From IMG/VR virus record IMGVR_UViG_3300031673_011235, positions 1 to 64,000 of that record: a stretch of DNA of 64,000 nucleotides; one strand, written 5' to 3'. How positions within the stretch are numbered: position 1 is the stretch's first letter; every line of letters starts with the position of its first letter. The notes under the pieces were generated by a model. The model was not told the origin of the DNA. It saw only the letters and a program-made list of their open reading frames with translations, and made no database searches. A program made the translations under genes and the position numbers. Source of the stretch: a virus. This document shows positions 44,337 through 52,973 of the stretch, one piece after another.

Positions 44337-44680
44337 ATGAATGATGGAAACATTATAAGAAAAATGGAACACACCACATACAATTTCCTGATGGTGACAC
44401 AGTTCTATTTCTAACTCTTAATGATAGCGGAGTAAGCAAGCTATTTAATAGTATTGTGGAACTTCAAACTCAAGTGGGTACAATAAAAGAAACTAAATCA
44501 ATTGGGTGGGCTGTAATTGGTCCTGATGGCTGTATTCTAACAGAGATTTGTAGTTCAGAAATTGAAGCTAGAGATAGTTTTTTAATAGCACTACCAGTAG
44601 CCGGAGGCCCAGATTGGGACGGATTTGAAGAAGATGGGTGTAAGATTATCCAAGTCCATAGGATAGAAAAAAATGAGTAA
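44333..44680 (+). CDS. Hypothetical protein with in-frame TGA at codon 4
   Basis: AGGAG (44322-44326) and an ATGA overlap at 44333 mark the start. The reading frame is ATG AAT GAA TGA TGG and stays open after the TGA to TAA, giving WKHYKKNGTHHIQFPDGD and a full protein-like sequence through PDWDGFEEDGC. The only in-frame start after the TGA is GTG at 44456, which cuts off a well-formed N-terminal 40 residues. The start is thus ambiguous: readthrough from 44333 or a truncated protein from 44456. Confidence 0.5.
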
Positions 44681-44999
44681 AACAAAAAAATGGCAAGGCA
44701 TAGATTATGAATGCACCTGTATTCGTAACTATGATACGTGCGAAATATGTGAAGCTTGCAAATTAATGATAGGGGCGGAGAGATTACTAGAAAAATGTAA
44801 AGATAAACTAACCTTAGCGAAAGGTGCATTAGCCGCACAAGATAAAATGCAAAACGAGCAACTTGATAAATGGCGTAAACAGCTTAATATTCCTGAACAT
44901 ATTGTTGCAGCCAGCGATGTAGTAGATGATTTGTGTGAATGTTTTGCTAACCAACTTGACAAAGCGGTACTAAAAGATAAGGAAGGCGGCAAACAATGA
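44673..44999 (+). CDS. Hypothetical Cys-rich protein, 108 aa
   Basis: Starts in an overlap with the upstream gene (AAAATGAG). The N-terminal 30 residues have the cysteine pattern YECTCIRNYDTCEICEACK, likely metal-binding. The remainder is an acidic helical domain. No family recognised. Confidence 0.65.
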   Translation: MSKTKKWQGIDYECTCIRNYDTCEICEACKLMIGAERLLEKCKDKLTLAKGALAAQDKMQNEQLDKWRKQLNIPEHIVAASDVVDDLCECFANQLDKAVLKDKEGGKQ

Positions 45000-45424
45000 G
45001 TAAATGTGAACTTTGTGGAGATAGATTTAATCCATCGAATAATAACACATTTGAACAAAGATATTGTCGAACATGCCGAACTGATAATTATCGTGGAATG
45101 ATAATTAAGGTACACGAAATTATTGGCAATCCAAACCATGTTTGGGAATTAATAAACGGTCTAAAATCCCAATTGATTGAAACAGAAAAAAAGATAGGTG
45201 ATTTAAAACGATTAATTGCTAAAGAAGGAGATGGTTTAGAAATTGCTTCCTCTCGTGAAGCTATTAGATGTGAGATGATGGACTTACTATTAAAAAATGA
45301 AATTACTTTTAAAACTGTGTTACAAGATGTGCGACAAGCATTAGAACCGTTCAACACTGATCCACACGATCCAGACAATCTTTGCGACATCTGTATTAAA
45401 ATTGATAAGGTAATCGGGAAATGA
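44996..45424 (+). CDS. Hypothetical protein with N-terminal zinc ribbon, 142 aa
   Basis: ATGA overlap with the upstream gene. N terminus CELCGDRF and YCRTCRTD form a four-Cys zinc ribbon (residues 4-25), and a third Cys pair CDICIK is near the end. The middle is a helical coiled coil. Its TGA overlaps the next ATG (45421). Confidence 0.65.
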   Translation: MSKCELCGDRFNPSNNNTFEQRYCRTCRTDNYRGMIIKVHEIIGNPNHVWELINGLKSQLIETEKKIGDLKRLIAKEGDGLEIASSREAIRCEMMDLLLKNEITFKTVLQDVRQALEPFNTDPHDPDNLCDICIKIDKVIGK

Positions 45425-45565
45425 CCTGGAATGAATTAGACGATAAAATATTATGCCCCCCATTGCTCTAAAGAAATGTATGAGGTGGCTTCATGTGTTT
45501 ATAGGTGCATTCGTTGTGCACTTGAAATAGATCATTACGAAGAAGTAAGAAAGGAGTCAAAATGA
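45421..45565 (+). CDS. Small zinc-ribbon protein split by a +1 frameshift at a C6 run
   Basis: ATG 45421 overlaps the upstream TGA (ATGA). The first frame reads MTWNELDDKILCPPLL and stops. Skipping one C at the run 45456-45461 gives LCPHCSKEMYEVASCVYRCI and then RCALEIDHYEEV to TGA at 45563, restoring a CxxC...CxxC ribbon and the ATGA link to the next gene. CCC-C is a known +1 slip context in bacteria. Either programmed shifting or a one-base homopolymer indel (real or technical). Confidence 0.55.
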
Positions 45566-45741
45566 GGATTTGGTTAGTCTACAATAAAGAAGGAAAATTC
45601 ATCGGCACTATGGAATACACTCATATCACGATGATAGACAATAATGGAAACACAAGATTACTTGGACCAAAAGAAATTAAAGAAATGAAAACCGCTGAGT
45701 ATACCAGTCTGCTAGGTCACGTTCGTAATTTAGAGATGTAA
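45562..45741 (+). CDS. Small hypothetical protein, 59 aa
   Basis: AAGGAG site (45551-45556), ATGA overlap with the upstream frame. Sequence begins MRIWLVYNKEGKFIGTMEYT, a beta-rich small protein as found in many phage operons. Function unknown. Confidence 0.6.
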   Translation: MRIWLVYNKEGKFIGTMEYTHITMIDNNGNTRLLGPKEIKEMKTAEYTSLLGHVRNLEM

Positions 45742-45743
45742 TA

Positions 45744-45890
45744 ATGAACGACCCTGATAGATTTTATATTATTTTCCAAAAACATATCGGCTTTGGCATT
45801 AGGTGGGAAAGTTTCTTTTATCAATTAGAAATATCAATAGCTTTTCCATTTTTTGCTGTCATAATAGGTTTAGGAAAAAAATTACAATAA
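45744..45890 (+). CDS. Small membrane protein, 48 aa
   Basis: Two bases after the previous stop. Hydrophobic C-terminal helix (residues 28-45, LEISIAFPFFAVIIGLG) ending in Lys. Unknown function. Confidence 0.5.
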   Translation: MNDPDRFYIIFQKHIGFGIRWESFFYQLEISIAFPFFAVIIGLGKKLQ

Positions 45891-45908
45891 TTATATTATG
45901 GAGTAGTG

Positions 45909-46058
45909 ATGCGAGTATACATGAGAGCGAAAATAGGCAACTATGAATTAGCTGTTAGTGGTCCACAGCAAGTCGTTGATAAAATTATGAAGGAATTTAT
46001 TAATAAGGCAATAATCGCCAAAGAAATAGAAAAATGGAGAATAAAATGCAAAAAATAG
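45909..46058 (+). CDS. Small hypothetical protein, 49 aa
   Basis: ATTATGGAGTAGTG supplies a GGAG site before ATG 45909. Begins MRVYMRAKIGNYELAVSGPQ, then a helical Lys/Ile-rich end. Overlaps the following gene by 13 bases. Confidence 0.55.
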   Translation: MRVYMRAKIGNYELAVSGPQQVVDKIMKEFINKAIIAKEIEKWRIKCKK

Positions 46059-46321
46059 AACGTAATACTAGTAGTCGGGTAAGAGGCTCTTTAGCCGATG
46101 CCTTTCGTAATGCCACAATCACAGATTCTGGTATAAAACAAATGGTAATAAAATCTTTAACCAGGTATGACTCTAAACAAAATGACGGTAATCAAACTAA
46201 ATCAAACCAGCCAACCAGAAGAATTAAAAATTTTAACAAGTCGAGCAATTCCAATAGACGACGTTACACTGATAAAAGATCTGGTACAGGATCTAATAGA
46301 AACAGCGGAAAGTCTGTCTAA
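46046..46321 (+). CDS. Basic hypothetical protein overlapping the deformylase gene, 91 aa
   Basis: GGAG six bases before ATG 46046. The first 45 residues (IERNTSSRVRGSLADAFRNA) look like a real protein. From about 46167 the frame overlaps the deformylase in another frame and becomes Ser/Asn/Arg-rich. This may be a genuine long overlap, or a truncated gene whose true end was lost. Confidence 0.4.
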   Translation: MQKIERNTSSRVRGSLADAFRNATITDSGIKQMVIKSLTRYDSKQNDGNQTKSNQPTRRIKNFNKSSNSNRRRYTDKRSGTGSNRNSGKSV

Positions 46322-46673
46322 CTGTGTCGGCTTATCCGCTAATCAAATTTGGAAAGGAGATCAAACTAAAATTCCCGCGGTATCCATAGTATTGAGTTGG
46401 GAAGAATCAGCAGAACATAATGAGCCTCCGGATAAATGGAAGGTACTTGTTAATCCTTCAGGTAAGGGCTCGGGTCCTAATATTAAATATTGGGAAATTT
46501 GCATGAGTTCCCGGCACAAAAAACCTAAAATAAAAAAAAGAAAAAAGAATTACACACTAACTTATTATGACATGAGTATGTTACCCAGGACTATTAAAAT
46601 GACCGGAGTACTGGCCCAACTTATACAACACGAATTAGATCATTTAAAAGGAGAAACTTTATGGCGGGAATAA
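46167..46673 (+). CDS. def: Peptide deformylase
   Basis: 168 aa (ATG 46182 is an alternative start). All three family motifs: GLSANQ (residues 55-60, for G-L-A-A-x-Q), EICMS (110-114, with the zinc Cys112, for E-G-C-L-S) and QHELDH (154-159, H-E-x-x-H zinc ligands). Removes the N-formyl group from new proteins; phage versions are known. The variant motifs 1 and 2 suggest a divergent phage form. It lies in an operon of small genes. Confidence 0.85.
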   Translation: MTLNKMTVIKLNQTSQPEELKILTSRAIPIDDVTLIKDLVQDLIETAESLSNCVGLSANQIWKGDQTKIPAVSIVLSWEESAEHNEPPDKWKVLVNPSGKGSGPNIKYWEICMSSRHKKPKIKKRKKNYTLTYYDMSMLPRTIKMTGVLAQLIQHELDHLKGETLWRE

Positions 46674-47011
46674 ATTTTACGGATCCAACCATTGACCCTG
46701 ATCCAAGACGTCCTAATTATAGGATTACTAAATGTTGCGGAAATTGCAATTATTATTTTTATTCTAATAACAGACAGACTATGGGCAATTGTGGGCACCC
46801 TACTGTGTTGCCTCCAGGCTGGCCACATCCAAGATTTAGAAAGGTTAATAAAACAAGAGAAGCGGCTTTAAAAGATAGAGAAAAATTGACAACAACTCAT
46901 TATACATGCGTTTGCGATTTACATGTATTTACCGGCACCATAAAATCTTTAAATAGAGTTACAAGATGGTGTGGTGCGAGACGAAAACCGGAATTTGAAA
47001 ATGCTTTTTAA
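46661..47011 (+). CDS. Cys-rich metal-binding protein, 116 aa
   Basis: Begins inside the deformylase end (13-base overlap) with AGGAG just before. Cysteines CCGNCNYY, GNCGHP and YTCVCDLH suggest zinc or an iron-sulfur cluster. Trp/Pro-rich middle. No family recognised. Confidence 0.65.
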   Translation: MAGINFTDPTIDPDPRRPNYRITKCCGNCNYYFYSNNRQTMGNCGHPTVLPPGWPHPRFRKVNKTREAALKDREKLTTTHYTCVCDLHVFTGTIKSLNRVTRWCGARRKPEFENAF

Positions 47012-47025
47012 AAAGAGAATAAATT

Positions 47026-47679
47026 ATGATAATTGATGCTTTTAATGCCCAGAAATTTACTGAATGGTGTAAACCATTTAAAATTTTTGACACTACGATA
47101 GGGGAAATTTTTGCGGAAGCTGTTAATAAAATGTCTGCTCTTGTAAAAACAAATTGTGTTATTTACCAGTATAGTGATAAAGTAATCACCATAACACCCG
47201 GTTTGGCTCATGAGCAAAGATTTTGGATGAGCGACAAATGTAGAAACAGTTCCTCATTAAATTCTGAAATTTCATTTTCTACGGCTATCAGTAGTGGTCT
47301 TACCATAGGTTTTAGTGAAGCATGCAAAAACCGAAATATTAAAAAACTATCTCCCCTGTTTTACAAATATGGCCACTCGCGTGCCAGTACTTGGTCGGAA
47401 ATAGATTCATATATTGGTGATTGTGTGGACGAAGTCTATAGGGACGTAACGAACCGTTATCAAAAAAATTTTTTAACGAATCAATTAAAGACTGAACAAC
47501 TTAATTTACCTTTAAATTGTGTCCCACTACCTATAGACAAACTGCCTAGTTATTTTTTATTTGGTAGAGTATTTTATCCTGAGGGCAATGCTTTGATTTC
47601 GGAGGATATGTCAGATAAGCGACAAATTATTGATATAGTTCGAAATCGTGCAAAACAGTTAAGGAGTGAGTCTTTATAA
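47026..47679 (+). CDS. Hypothetical 217-aa protein
   Basis: Alpha/beta, no membrane segment or recognisable motif. AAAAAGAG lies just upstream of the ATG. The last base overlaps the ATG of the CCA enzyme (TAATGG), so both are made together. Confidence 0.65.
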   Translation: MIIDAFNAQKFTEWCKPFKIFDTTIGEIFAEAVNKMSALVKTNCVIYQYSDKVITITPGLAHEQRFWMSDKCRNSSSLNSEISFSTAISSGLTIGFSEACKNRNIKKLSPLFYKYGHSRASTWSEIDSYIGDCVDEVYRDVTNRYQKNFLTNQLKTEQLNLPLNCVPLPIDKLPSYFLFGRVFYPEGNALISEDMSDKRQIIDIVRNRAKQLRSESL

Positions 47680-49145
47680 TGGAAAAATATTTTAAAACTT
47701 TACTAAAAAATAAAGATGCTAAAGTTTACAGGGTAGGAGGGGCAGTACGAGATAAGATTTTAAAACAAAATCCTAAAGATTATGATTATCTGGTAACAGG
47801 CGTGCCTTTTAATTATTTAATTTATTTTCTTCAGACTAAGGGTAAGGTAGAACACGTTGGAGCTACGTTCGGAGTTTTAAAATTTTATCCGGCAAATAAA
47901 AACATAAAAAAAGAAATTGACATTGCGTTACCCAGAAAAGAAATCAGTATCGGTCCTGGACATAAACAATTTAAAGTTGAATTTGATCACACTTTGACCG
48001 TTATGGATGATTTAGGCAGACGAGATTTTACAATTAATTCTATAGCCTTTGACATAAAAACTAAAAGGTATATTGATCCGTTCGGGGGCTTACAGGACAT
48101 TAAAGATAAAATTATTAGACACGTGTCCGAGAAAGCCTTTGAAGAAGACCCGTTAAGAATTTTAAGAGCCATACAATTTTCGGCCAGATTAAATTTTAAA
48201 ATAACTCAAAAAACACTTAATTTGATGTCTGCCAGTGTTAATTTATTAATACACGTTTCTCCCGAACGAATTGCTGTTGAACTTAACAAACTATTAAGTT
48301 CCGATAAACCTAGTATCGGGTTTGACTATTTGTATGAGTGCGGGGCTTTAAAATTATTATTGCCTGAATTGTGTGAATGTAAAAATATTAAACAAACTAG
48401 AAAAGGTCAAGCTTCGACAGTATTTGATCACATTATGTTGGCCTTAGATGCCGTGCCCAAAGATAATTTATTAATACGGTGGGCTGCGGTGTTTCACGAC
48501 ATGGCTAAACCAGAATGTAAAATTTTAAGAAAAGGTAAAAACAGTTTTATTGGTCACGATAAAACTGGCGCTAAATTAGCTAAAAAATATCTGACTGCCT
48601 GGAAATTCCCAAATAACTTTACTGCGGATGTGGCTCATTTAATTAAACACCATATGTTTGACGCGGCCCCGAAAATAACTTCGAAGGCGGTAAGGCGTTT
48701 AATTAATAAGGTAGGTAAAGAATATATATTCGATTTAATTGAACTTAGAAAGGCCGACAGAAACGGTACCACGGAAAAATTATCTATGTGGAAAATAGAT
48801 AATCTGGTACGTAAAATAAAAATTGAATTAGCTAATAAACCTTTCAGCATAAATGATTTAGCTATTGATGGTACCGATATTATGGAGCATACAGGTTTAA
48901 AATCTGGACCTGAAATAGGACTCATACAAAAAATATTATTGTTGTATGTGTTATATCACGATGTTCTTAACTCTAAATCAGATTTACAGTTGCACATACC
49001 ATACCCAGGTAAAGAGTGGATCGAATATTGCCCTAATGGGACAATATTTAGACTTAATAAAATTCTCGAGATGTTAAATAGTGAATCTGTATGGAGTTGG
49101 GACTGTGGTCATATGTGTGGAAATATTTGTGCAAATAAAGATTGA
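47679..49145 (+). CDS. cca: CCA tRNA nucleotidyltransferase with HD domain
   Basis: 488 aa. Nucleotidyltransferase core: VYRVGGAVRD (G-G-x-V-R-D), DYDYLVTG (metal Asp pair), RRDFTINSIAF, DPFGGLQDI and EDPLRILRAIQFSARL. A C-terminal HD domain follows (FDHIMLALDA, FHDMAKPE). Adds or repairs the CCA end of tRNA. Neither tRNA gene in this window encodes CCA, so the enzyme fits with phage tRNA maturation. Confidence 0.9.
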   Translation: MEKYFKTLLKNKDAKVYRVGGAVRDKILKQNPKDYDYLVTGVPFNYLIYFLQTKGKVEHVGATFGVLKFYPANKNIKKEIDIALPRKEISIGPGHKQFKVEFDHTLTVMDDLGRRDFTINSIAFDIKTKRYIDPFGGLQDIKDKIIRHVSEKAFEEDPLRILRAIQFSARLNFKITQKTLNLMSASVNLLIHVSPERIAVELNKLLSSDKPSIGFDYLYECGALKLLLPELCECKNIKQTRKGQASTVFDHIMLALDAVPKDNLLIRWAAVFHDMAKPECKILRKGKNSFIGHDKTGAKLAKKYLTAWKFPNNFTADVAHLIKHHMFDAAPKITSKAVRRLINKVGKEYIFDLIELRKADRNGTTEKLSMWKIDNLVRKIKIELANKPFSINDLAIDGTDIMEHTGLKSGPEIGLIQKILLLYVLYHDVLNSKSDLQLHIPYPGKEWIEYCPNGTIFRLNKILEMLNSESVWSWDCGHMCGNICANKD

Positions 49146-49171
49146 AATTGATTAAAAAATACCTTATATTG
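49143..49171 (+). promoter_or_regulatory. Promoter TTGAAA-N17-TATATT overlapping a terminator
   Basis: -35 49143-49148, -10 49166-49171. The predicted start near 49178 falls inside the 5' arm of the terminator at 49173, so transcripts from upstream meet a full hairpin while transcripts from this promoter lack its base. Confidence 0.65.
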
Positions 49172-49172
49172 A

Positions 49173-49203
49173 AATGGCCCGAGAAATTGGGCCATTTTTT
49201 TTA
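49173..49203 (+). terminator. Rho-independent terminator
   Basis: AAATGGCCC (49173-49181) / GGGCCATTT (49190-49198), loop GAGAAATT, T tract to 49202. Closes the 40.5-49.1 kb operon. Confidence 0.85.
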
Positions 49204-49218
49204 AACCAGGGGATTAAA

Positions 49219-49665
49219 TTGGACATACTTACAATTGTCGTGCTTGGATTAATGGTAGGAGTAGCAGGCCATCTTTTAAATAAAAAACAAAAGAAACTCA
49301 CTATTACTTTAGAAGCATTAACAGAGGCCAATGAAGCATACAAAAAACTATTAAGTCAAAAAAAATCTAGTGAAATACTTGTTGGGCTGGTCACAGAACA
49401 ATTGGCACCTTTGATGAAAGAATTTGAATATAATACCAGAGATGCCAGATTTATTGGAAATCCTATAGACTACGTGGTGTTTGCGGAAAACGAAATAGCT
49501 ATTGTAGAAGTTAAAAGTCAAAATTCACAATTAACTGCGAAGCAGCGAAAAATTAGAGACTTGGTAAAATCTGGAAAAGTTGTTTGGAAAGAAATACGAA
49601 TTGCTGGAAAAGAACCCAAACAAAAATCGGAGGACACCGACAATAATGGACTTCATAAAATTTAA
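49219..49665 (+). CDS. Endonuclease related to archaeal Holliday junction resolvase, with N-terminal TM
   Basis: Start set at TTG 49219, with AGGGGA (49208-49213) upstream; an ATG at 49174 lies inside the terminator stem and is unlikely. N-terminal TM helix (about residues 3-20), then a coiled linker. The core RFIGNPIDYVVF with EIAIVEVKSQNSQLT (D...E-x-K PD-type triad) matches the Endonuc_Holl-like family. Probably cuts branched DNA in replication or packaging. Its end overlaps the primase start by 20 bases. Confidence 0.75.
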   Translation: MDILTIVVLGLMVGVAGHLLNKKQKKLTITLEALTEANEAYKKLLSQKKSSEILVGLVTEQLAPLMKEFEYNTRDARFIGNPIDYVVFAENEIAIVEVKSQNSQLTAKQRKIRDLVKSGKVVWKEIRIAGKEPKQKSEDTDNNGLHKI

Positions 49666-52351
49666 ACAACTGTTTGTCCATAAAGAAGATGACTTTGCTT
49701 TACAAGCGAAAGATGGCAGATACGCCAGACAAAACAGACCTATAACAGATCGAAATATTAAAGACCATTTGTTAGGAAAACAGACTATTGGTCTTTTTCA
49801 ATTAAAGCAGGAAGACACAGAATTGTGGACTGTTAAATGGGCTTGTGCAGATGTAGACATAAACAAGATTATATGGAGTCAACCTGGCTATAAGATCGAT
49901 GATTGGATAACAAGACTAGATGAACAAGCCCAACTCATTAAAGATAGGTTGGCACTGTATAACATCACTGGGTACGTAGAAGATTCCGCCGGTAAAGGCA
50001 GACATGTCTGGATATTTTTTGATCAACCTATTGACGCACAACTTGTAAAAACAGTATTCGAAAGAGTATTAAGTACCGTTAATTTAGTGGATCCCGGAAT
50101 GCATATAGAACTGTTTCCAAAACAAAGTTCAGCCGACTACGGTAATTTAGTAAAAGGACCTCTTGGCAAGCATATGAAATCTGGAAGAATGTCATATTTT
50201 ATAGACCCAACAGATGAAATAGAGTTTGTTACAACTAAAGATTTAGAAGAAGCTGGATCTGATCTAAATGCTATTTTTCAACAGTGTGCAGCGTTCGCTA
50301 ATTTACAGGACAAGGCCGATAAAACCGGGCATCTCACGAATAATGAAAGATTAGTTTTAGCCAGTGTTTTCACAAATATTACAGACTCTAACGGAACAAA
50401 TATTGGTCGACCTTATGTTGAATATAGAATCTATAAAAAAATGGACGATTATGATGCCGAAAAAACAAAATATTACATCGAACATGGTCTGGGAAAAGAG
50501 TATAAACCTTATCTTTGTGAAACTGTACAATCAACTAAATTCGACAGTATTTGTACTAAACAATGTAAATTAATTGGTAAAAGTAAAAGTCCAGTTGCTT
50601 TATATTTTAGAGCTAAGGGCGATTATCAAAAAGAAGAGGAATTATCCATAGATTCGGTTAGTAAAGCCGACAGCATTGAAAAGAAAGGATTTGGTTATTA
50701 TATTAAACCAGACTCAACTTCTAAAAATAAAAAATTAATTCAGATATCAGATTTTTATTATAGACAGGACGAAACATTAATCATTGATGACGGCATTGAA
50801 CAAAACAAAACTTTTAAAGGAGCCCTAATCAATGAAAAGGGAGAATTCCCCATAGAGTTGACGTCGGAAGAATGGTCCAGCGACCCCAAACTCTCAGCGT
50901 CTATTTATAATTGTTTAGGCAATAATATTCTAATAGATTCTATTAGTAAAATAAGAGATGCAATGAATAAATTTGCTGGAGGTACTACAACTACCGTGAA
51001 AAAAATATTTGGATACAACGACGAACTAACAAAATATTACACCCCGTCAATAGTTATTAGCAGAGACGAGATTAAAAAGAATGATGAAATGATAATTGAT
51101 TTGGAAAAGACCGATACGGCAGAAAATCTGGATATGCGAATTTTAACAGACACTCAATTTGAATTTGTCAAAAATATGATTAAAGAACAACTGTTACAAC
51201 TTAATCCCCCACACATCACTCACTCTGCTTTTGGTCACGCGATGCTACCTATTTTATCTCCTTTTGCTTTTATAGACAACGATGATAGCAAATACACATT
51301 ATTTCTTCACGGCAAAACTGGCGGCGGAAAATCATTTTTGTTAGAAAAAATACAATGTTTGTATGGAGAGTTTAAAACTTTTGGATCTTGGTCAGGTACG
51401 GCTAACTCGGTTCAAAAAATAGGCCATTATTATAAGGACGCTGTATACTTTGTTGATGACTTCAAAGAAAAACATGTAAAAGACCAATATAATCAAGTTT
51501 TAACTGTTTTGCAAACTTACGCTGACGGTTCTGCCAGAACACGGTTATCCGCTGACTCTTCTTTGCAAAAAACATACAGAATCCAGGGTTGGTTTACTAC
51601 GGCCGGGGAAGACTATACACAGGGAGAGGCTTCCAATGTTGCCAGAATGATTTTAATACCCGTACCCAAAACACCAGTGCAATATGACAAGGGGGCTATT
51701 CTTAATAAAAACATGAAACTTTTATGTGGGTATACTCCACGATACATACAATGGATATTACAACAAGATAAAACAGATTTATCCGACAAACTATTGGAAT
51801 ACCATAAATATTTTGGCAAATTGATTGAAGGGAAGGATAACGCTCCTAGATTAGCCAGAAACATGTCTTTGCTTATGTTAAGTTATGAATATGCTGCTAG
51901 ATTTTTATGGGGCGAACAAGAAGCTCAATTTTACATTAAGCAGGAAAGAACATATTTAGAAAAACTTATTAAAAAGATGGTTACAACCGCGTCACAGGAA
52001 TCTTCCGCTGAAAGATTTTGGGTGACATTGACAGAATTATTGGCAGTAGGCAAAGTCAGGTTTCAATTGGATCCTAACGTTGATGAGGATAAAGGATCAA
52101 AAGTTCCTATAGTTGGATTTTTGAAAAAAGACCAATCGTATATTATAATGGGCAGTGCAATGAAAGCGGTGGCCTTGGCTCTGAAAGAAAGTATACCTTT
52201 AGGACATTCGGCAACCGCGATAATACAGGAACTGCATGAGAAAGGAGTTTTATTGGATGATAAACCATCTTCGGTAAGATTTAATAAAAAAACAGTAAGG
52301 GCTGTAGAGATGCAACCTGATGCTTTTGATTTAGAATTATTAGAACAATAG
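49646..52351 (+). CDS. Archaeo-eukaryotic-type primase fused to AAA/SF3-like helicase
   Basis: 901 aa from ATG 49646 (GGAGG at 49629-49633). The N-terminal AEP-type primase has WACADVDINKI (metal D-x-D), GKGRHVWIFF (G-x-x-H region) and HIELFPKQ, resembling the primase of TOTE-type systems. A Cys-containing middle (KFDSICTKQCKLIGK) follows. The C-terminal ATPase has Walker A GKTGGGKS (about residues 562-569) and Walker B AVYFVDDF. Primes and unwinds DNA; likely the main replication initiator here. Confidence 0.85.
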   Translation: MDFIKFKQLFVHKEDDFALQAKDGRYARQNRPITDRNIKDHLLGKQTIGLFQLKQEDTELWTVKWACADVDINKIIWSQPGYKIDDWITRLDEQAQLIKDRLALYNITGYVEDSAGKGRHVWIFFDQPIDAQLVKTVFERVLSTVNLVDPGMHIELFPKQSSADYGNLVKGPLGKHMKSGRMSYFIDPTDEIEFVTTKDLEEAGSDLNAIFQQCAAFANLQDKADKTGHLTNNERLVLASVFTNITDSNGTNIGRPYVEYRIYKKMDDYDAEKTKYYIEHGLGKEYKPYLCETVQSTKFDSICTKQCKLIGKSKSPVALYFRAKGDYQKEEELSIDSVSKADSIEKKGFGYYIKPDSTSKNKKLIQISDFYYRQDETLIIDDGIEQNKTFKGALINEKGEFPIELTSEEWSSDPKLSASIYNCLGNNILIDSISKIRDAMNKFAGGTTTTVKKIFGYNDELTKYYTPSIVISRDEIKKNDEMIIDLEKTDTAENLDMRILTDTQFEFVKNMIKEQLLQLNPPHITHSAFGHAMLPILSPFAFIDNDDSKYTLFLHGKTGGGKSFLLEKIQCLYGEFKTFGSWSGTANSVQKIGHYYKDAVYFVDDFKEKHVKDQYNQVLTVLQTYADGSARTRLSADSSLQKTYRIQGWFTTAGEDYTQGEASNVARMILIPVPKTPVQYDKGAILNKNMKLLCGYTPRYIQWILQQDKTDLSDKLLEYHKYFGKLIEGKDNAPRLARNMSLLMLSYEYAARFLWGEQEAQFYIKQERTYLEKLIKKMVTTASQESSAERFWVTLTELLAVGKVRFQLDPNVDEDKGSKVPIVGFLKKDQSYIIMGSAMKAVALALKESIPLGHSATAIIQELHEKGVLLDDKPSSVRFNKKTVRAVEMQPDAFDLELLEQ

Positions 52352-52366
52352 GAAGGAAAAAAATTT

Positions 52367-52966
52367 ATGTTTGGTAGAATACCGCGACCAATACCAGAAG
52401 TTGTTTCTGTGCAAAACAGTGGTACAAATGTACCAACACCGCACGAGATAATTGACGACGGTAAAGAAATTCCAGACGAGCGTTATCTTCAAAAAGCTCG
52501 GGATATAGGAATTATTAGTGAAGCAATAACTGATGGAATATTAAAAAATATTTTTAAAACCGAAAAAATATTAATATATCCTTATGTGGAGGTTACGAAA
52601 TTTCTAAGAAAGATGGCTGATCAGGAAAACACACATTGGTACTGGATACCGGTTAGGGTAAAAGATATGGAGAATGCAGAACGACGCGCCAAATTTATAG
52701 GACAGGGAATCCATGCTATAGAGCCCGTACATTACGCGCGTTTCTGCAATAATAGTACGTATCCCAGAGCTATTCCTGACAGAGTTTTACAAAAAATTAC
52801 TACAATCGTAAACAAGTATCCTACTCCTAATGACCTAGTATTTTATATAGGGGACTATCGTTGCAGAACTCAACCAGATCCTTTTTTGGCAGTAACTACG
52901 ATAAATACTGCTAGTATTTTTGTAATCGATCATTGGGATGAACCGGGATTTAGAATAGAGGAATAA
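52367..52966 (+). CDS. Hypothetical 199-aa protein
   Basis: AAGGAAGGAAA ribosome site. N-terminal 30 residues are Pro-rich (RIPRPIPEVVSV), the rest alpha/beta with RCRTQPDPFLAVTTINTAS. No family recognised; in a replication operon. Confidence 0.65.
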   Translation: MFGRIPRPIPEVVSVQNSGTNVPTPHEIIDDGKEIPDERYLQKARDIGIISEAITDGILKNIFKTEKILIYPYVEVTKFLRKMADQENTHWYWIPVRVKDMENAERRAKFIGQGIHAIEPVHYARFCNNSTYPRAIPDRVLQKITTIVNKYPTPNDLVFYIGDYRCRTQPDPFLAVTTINTASIFVIDHWDEPGFRIEE

Positions 52967-52973
52967 ATTTACA

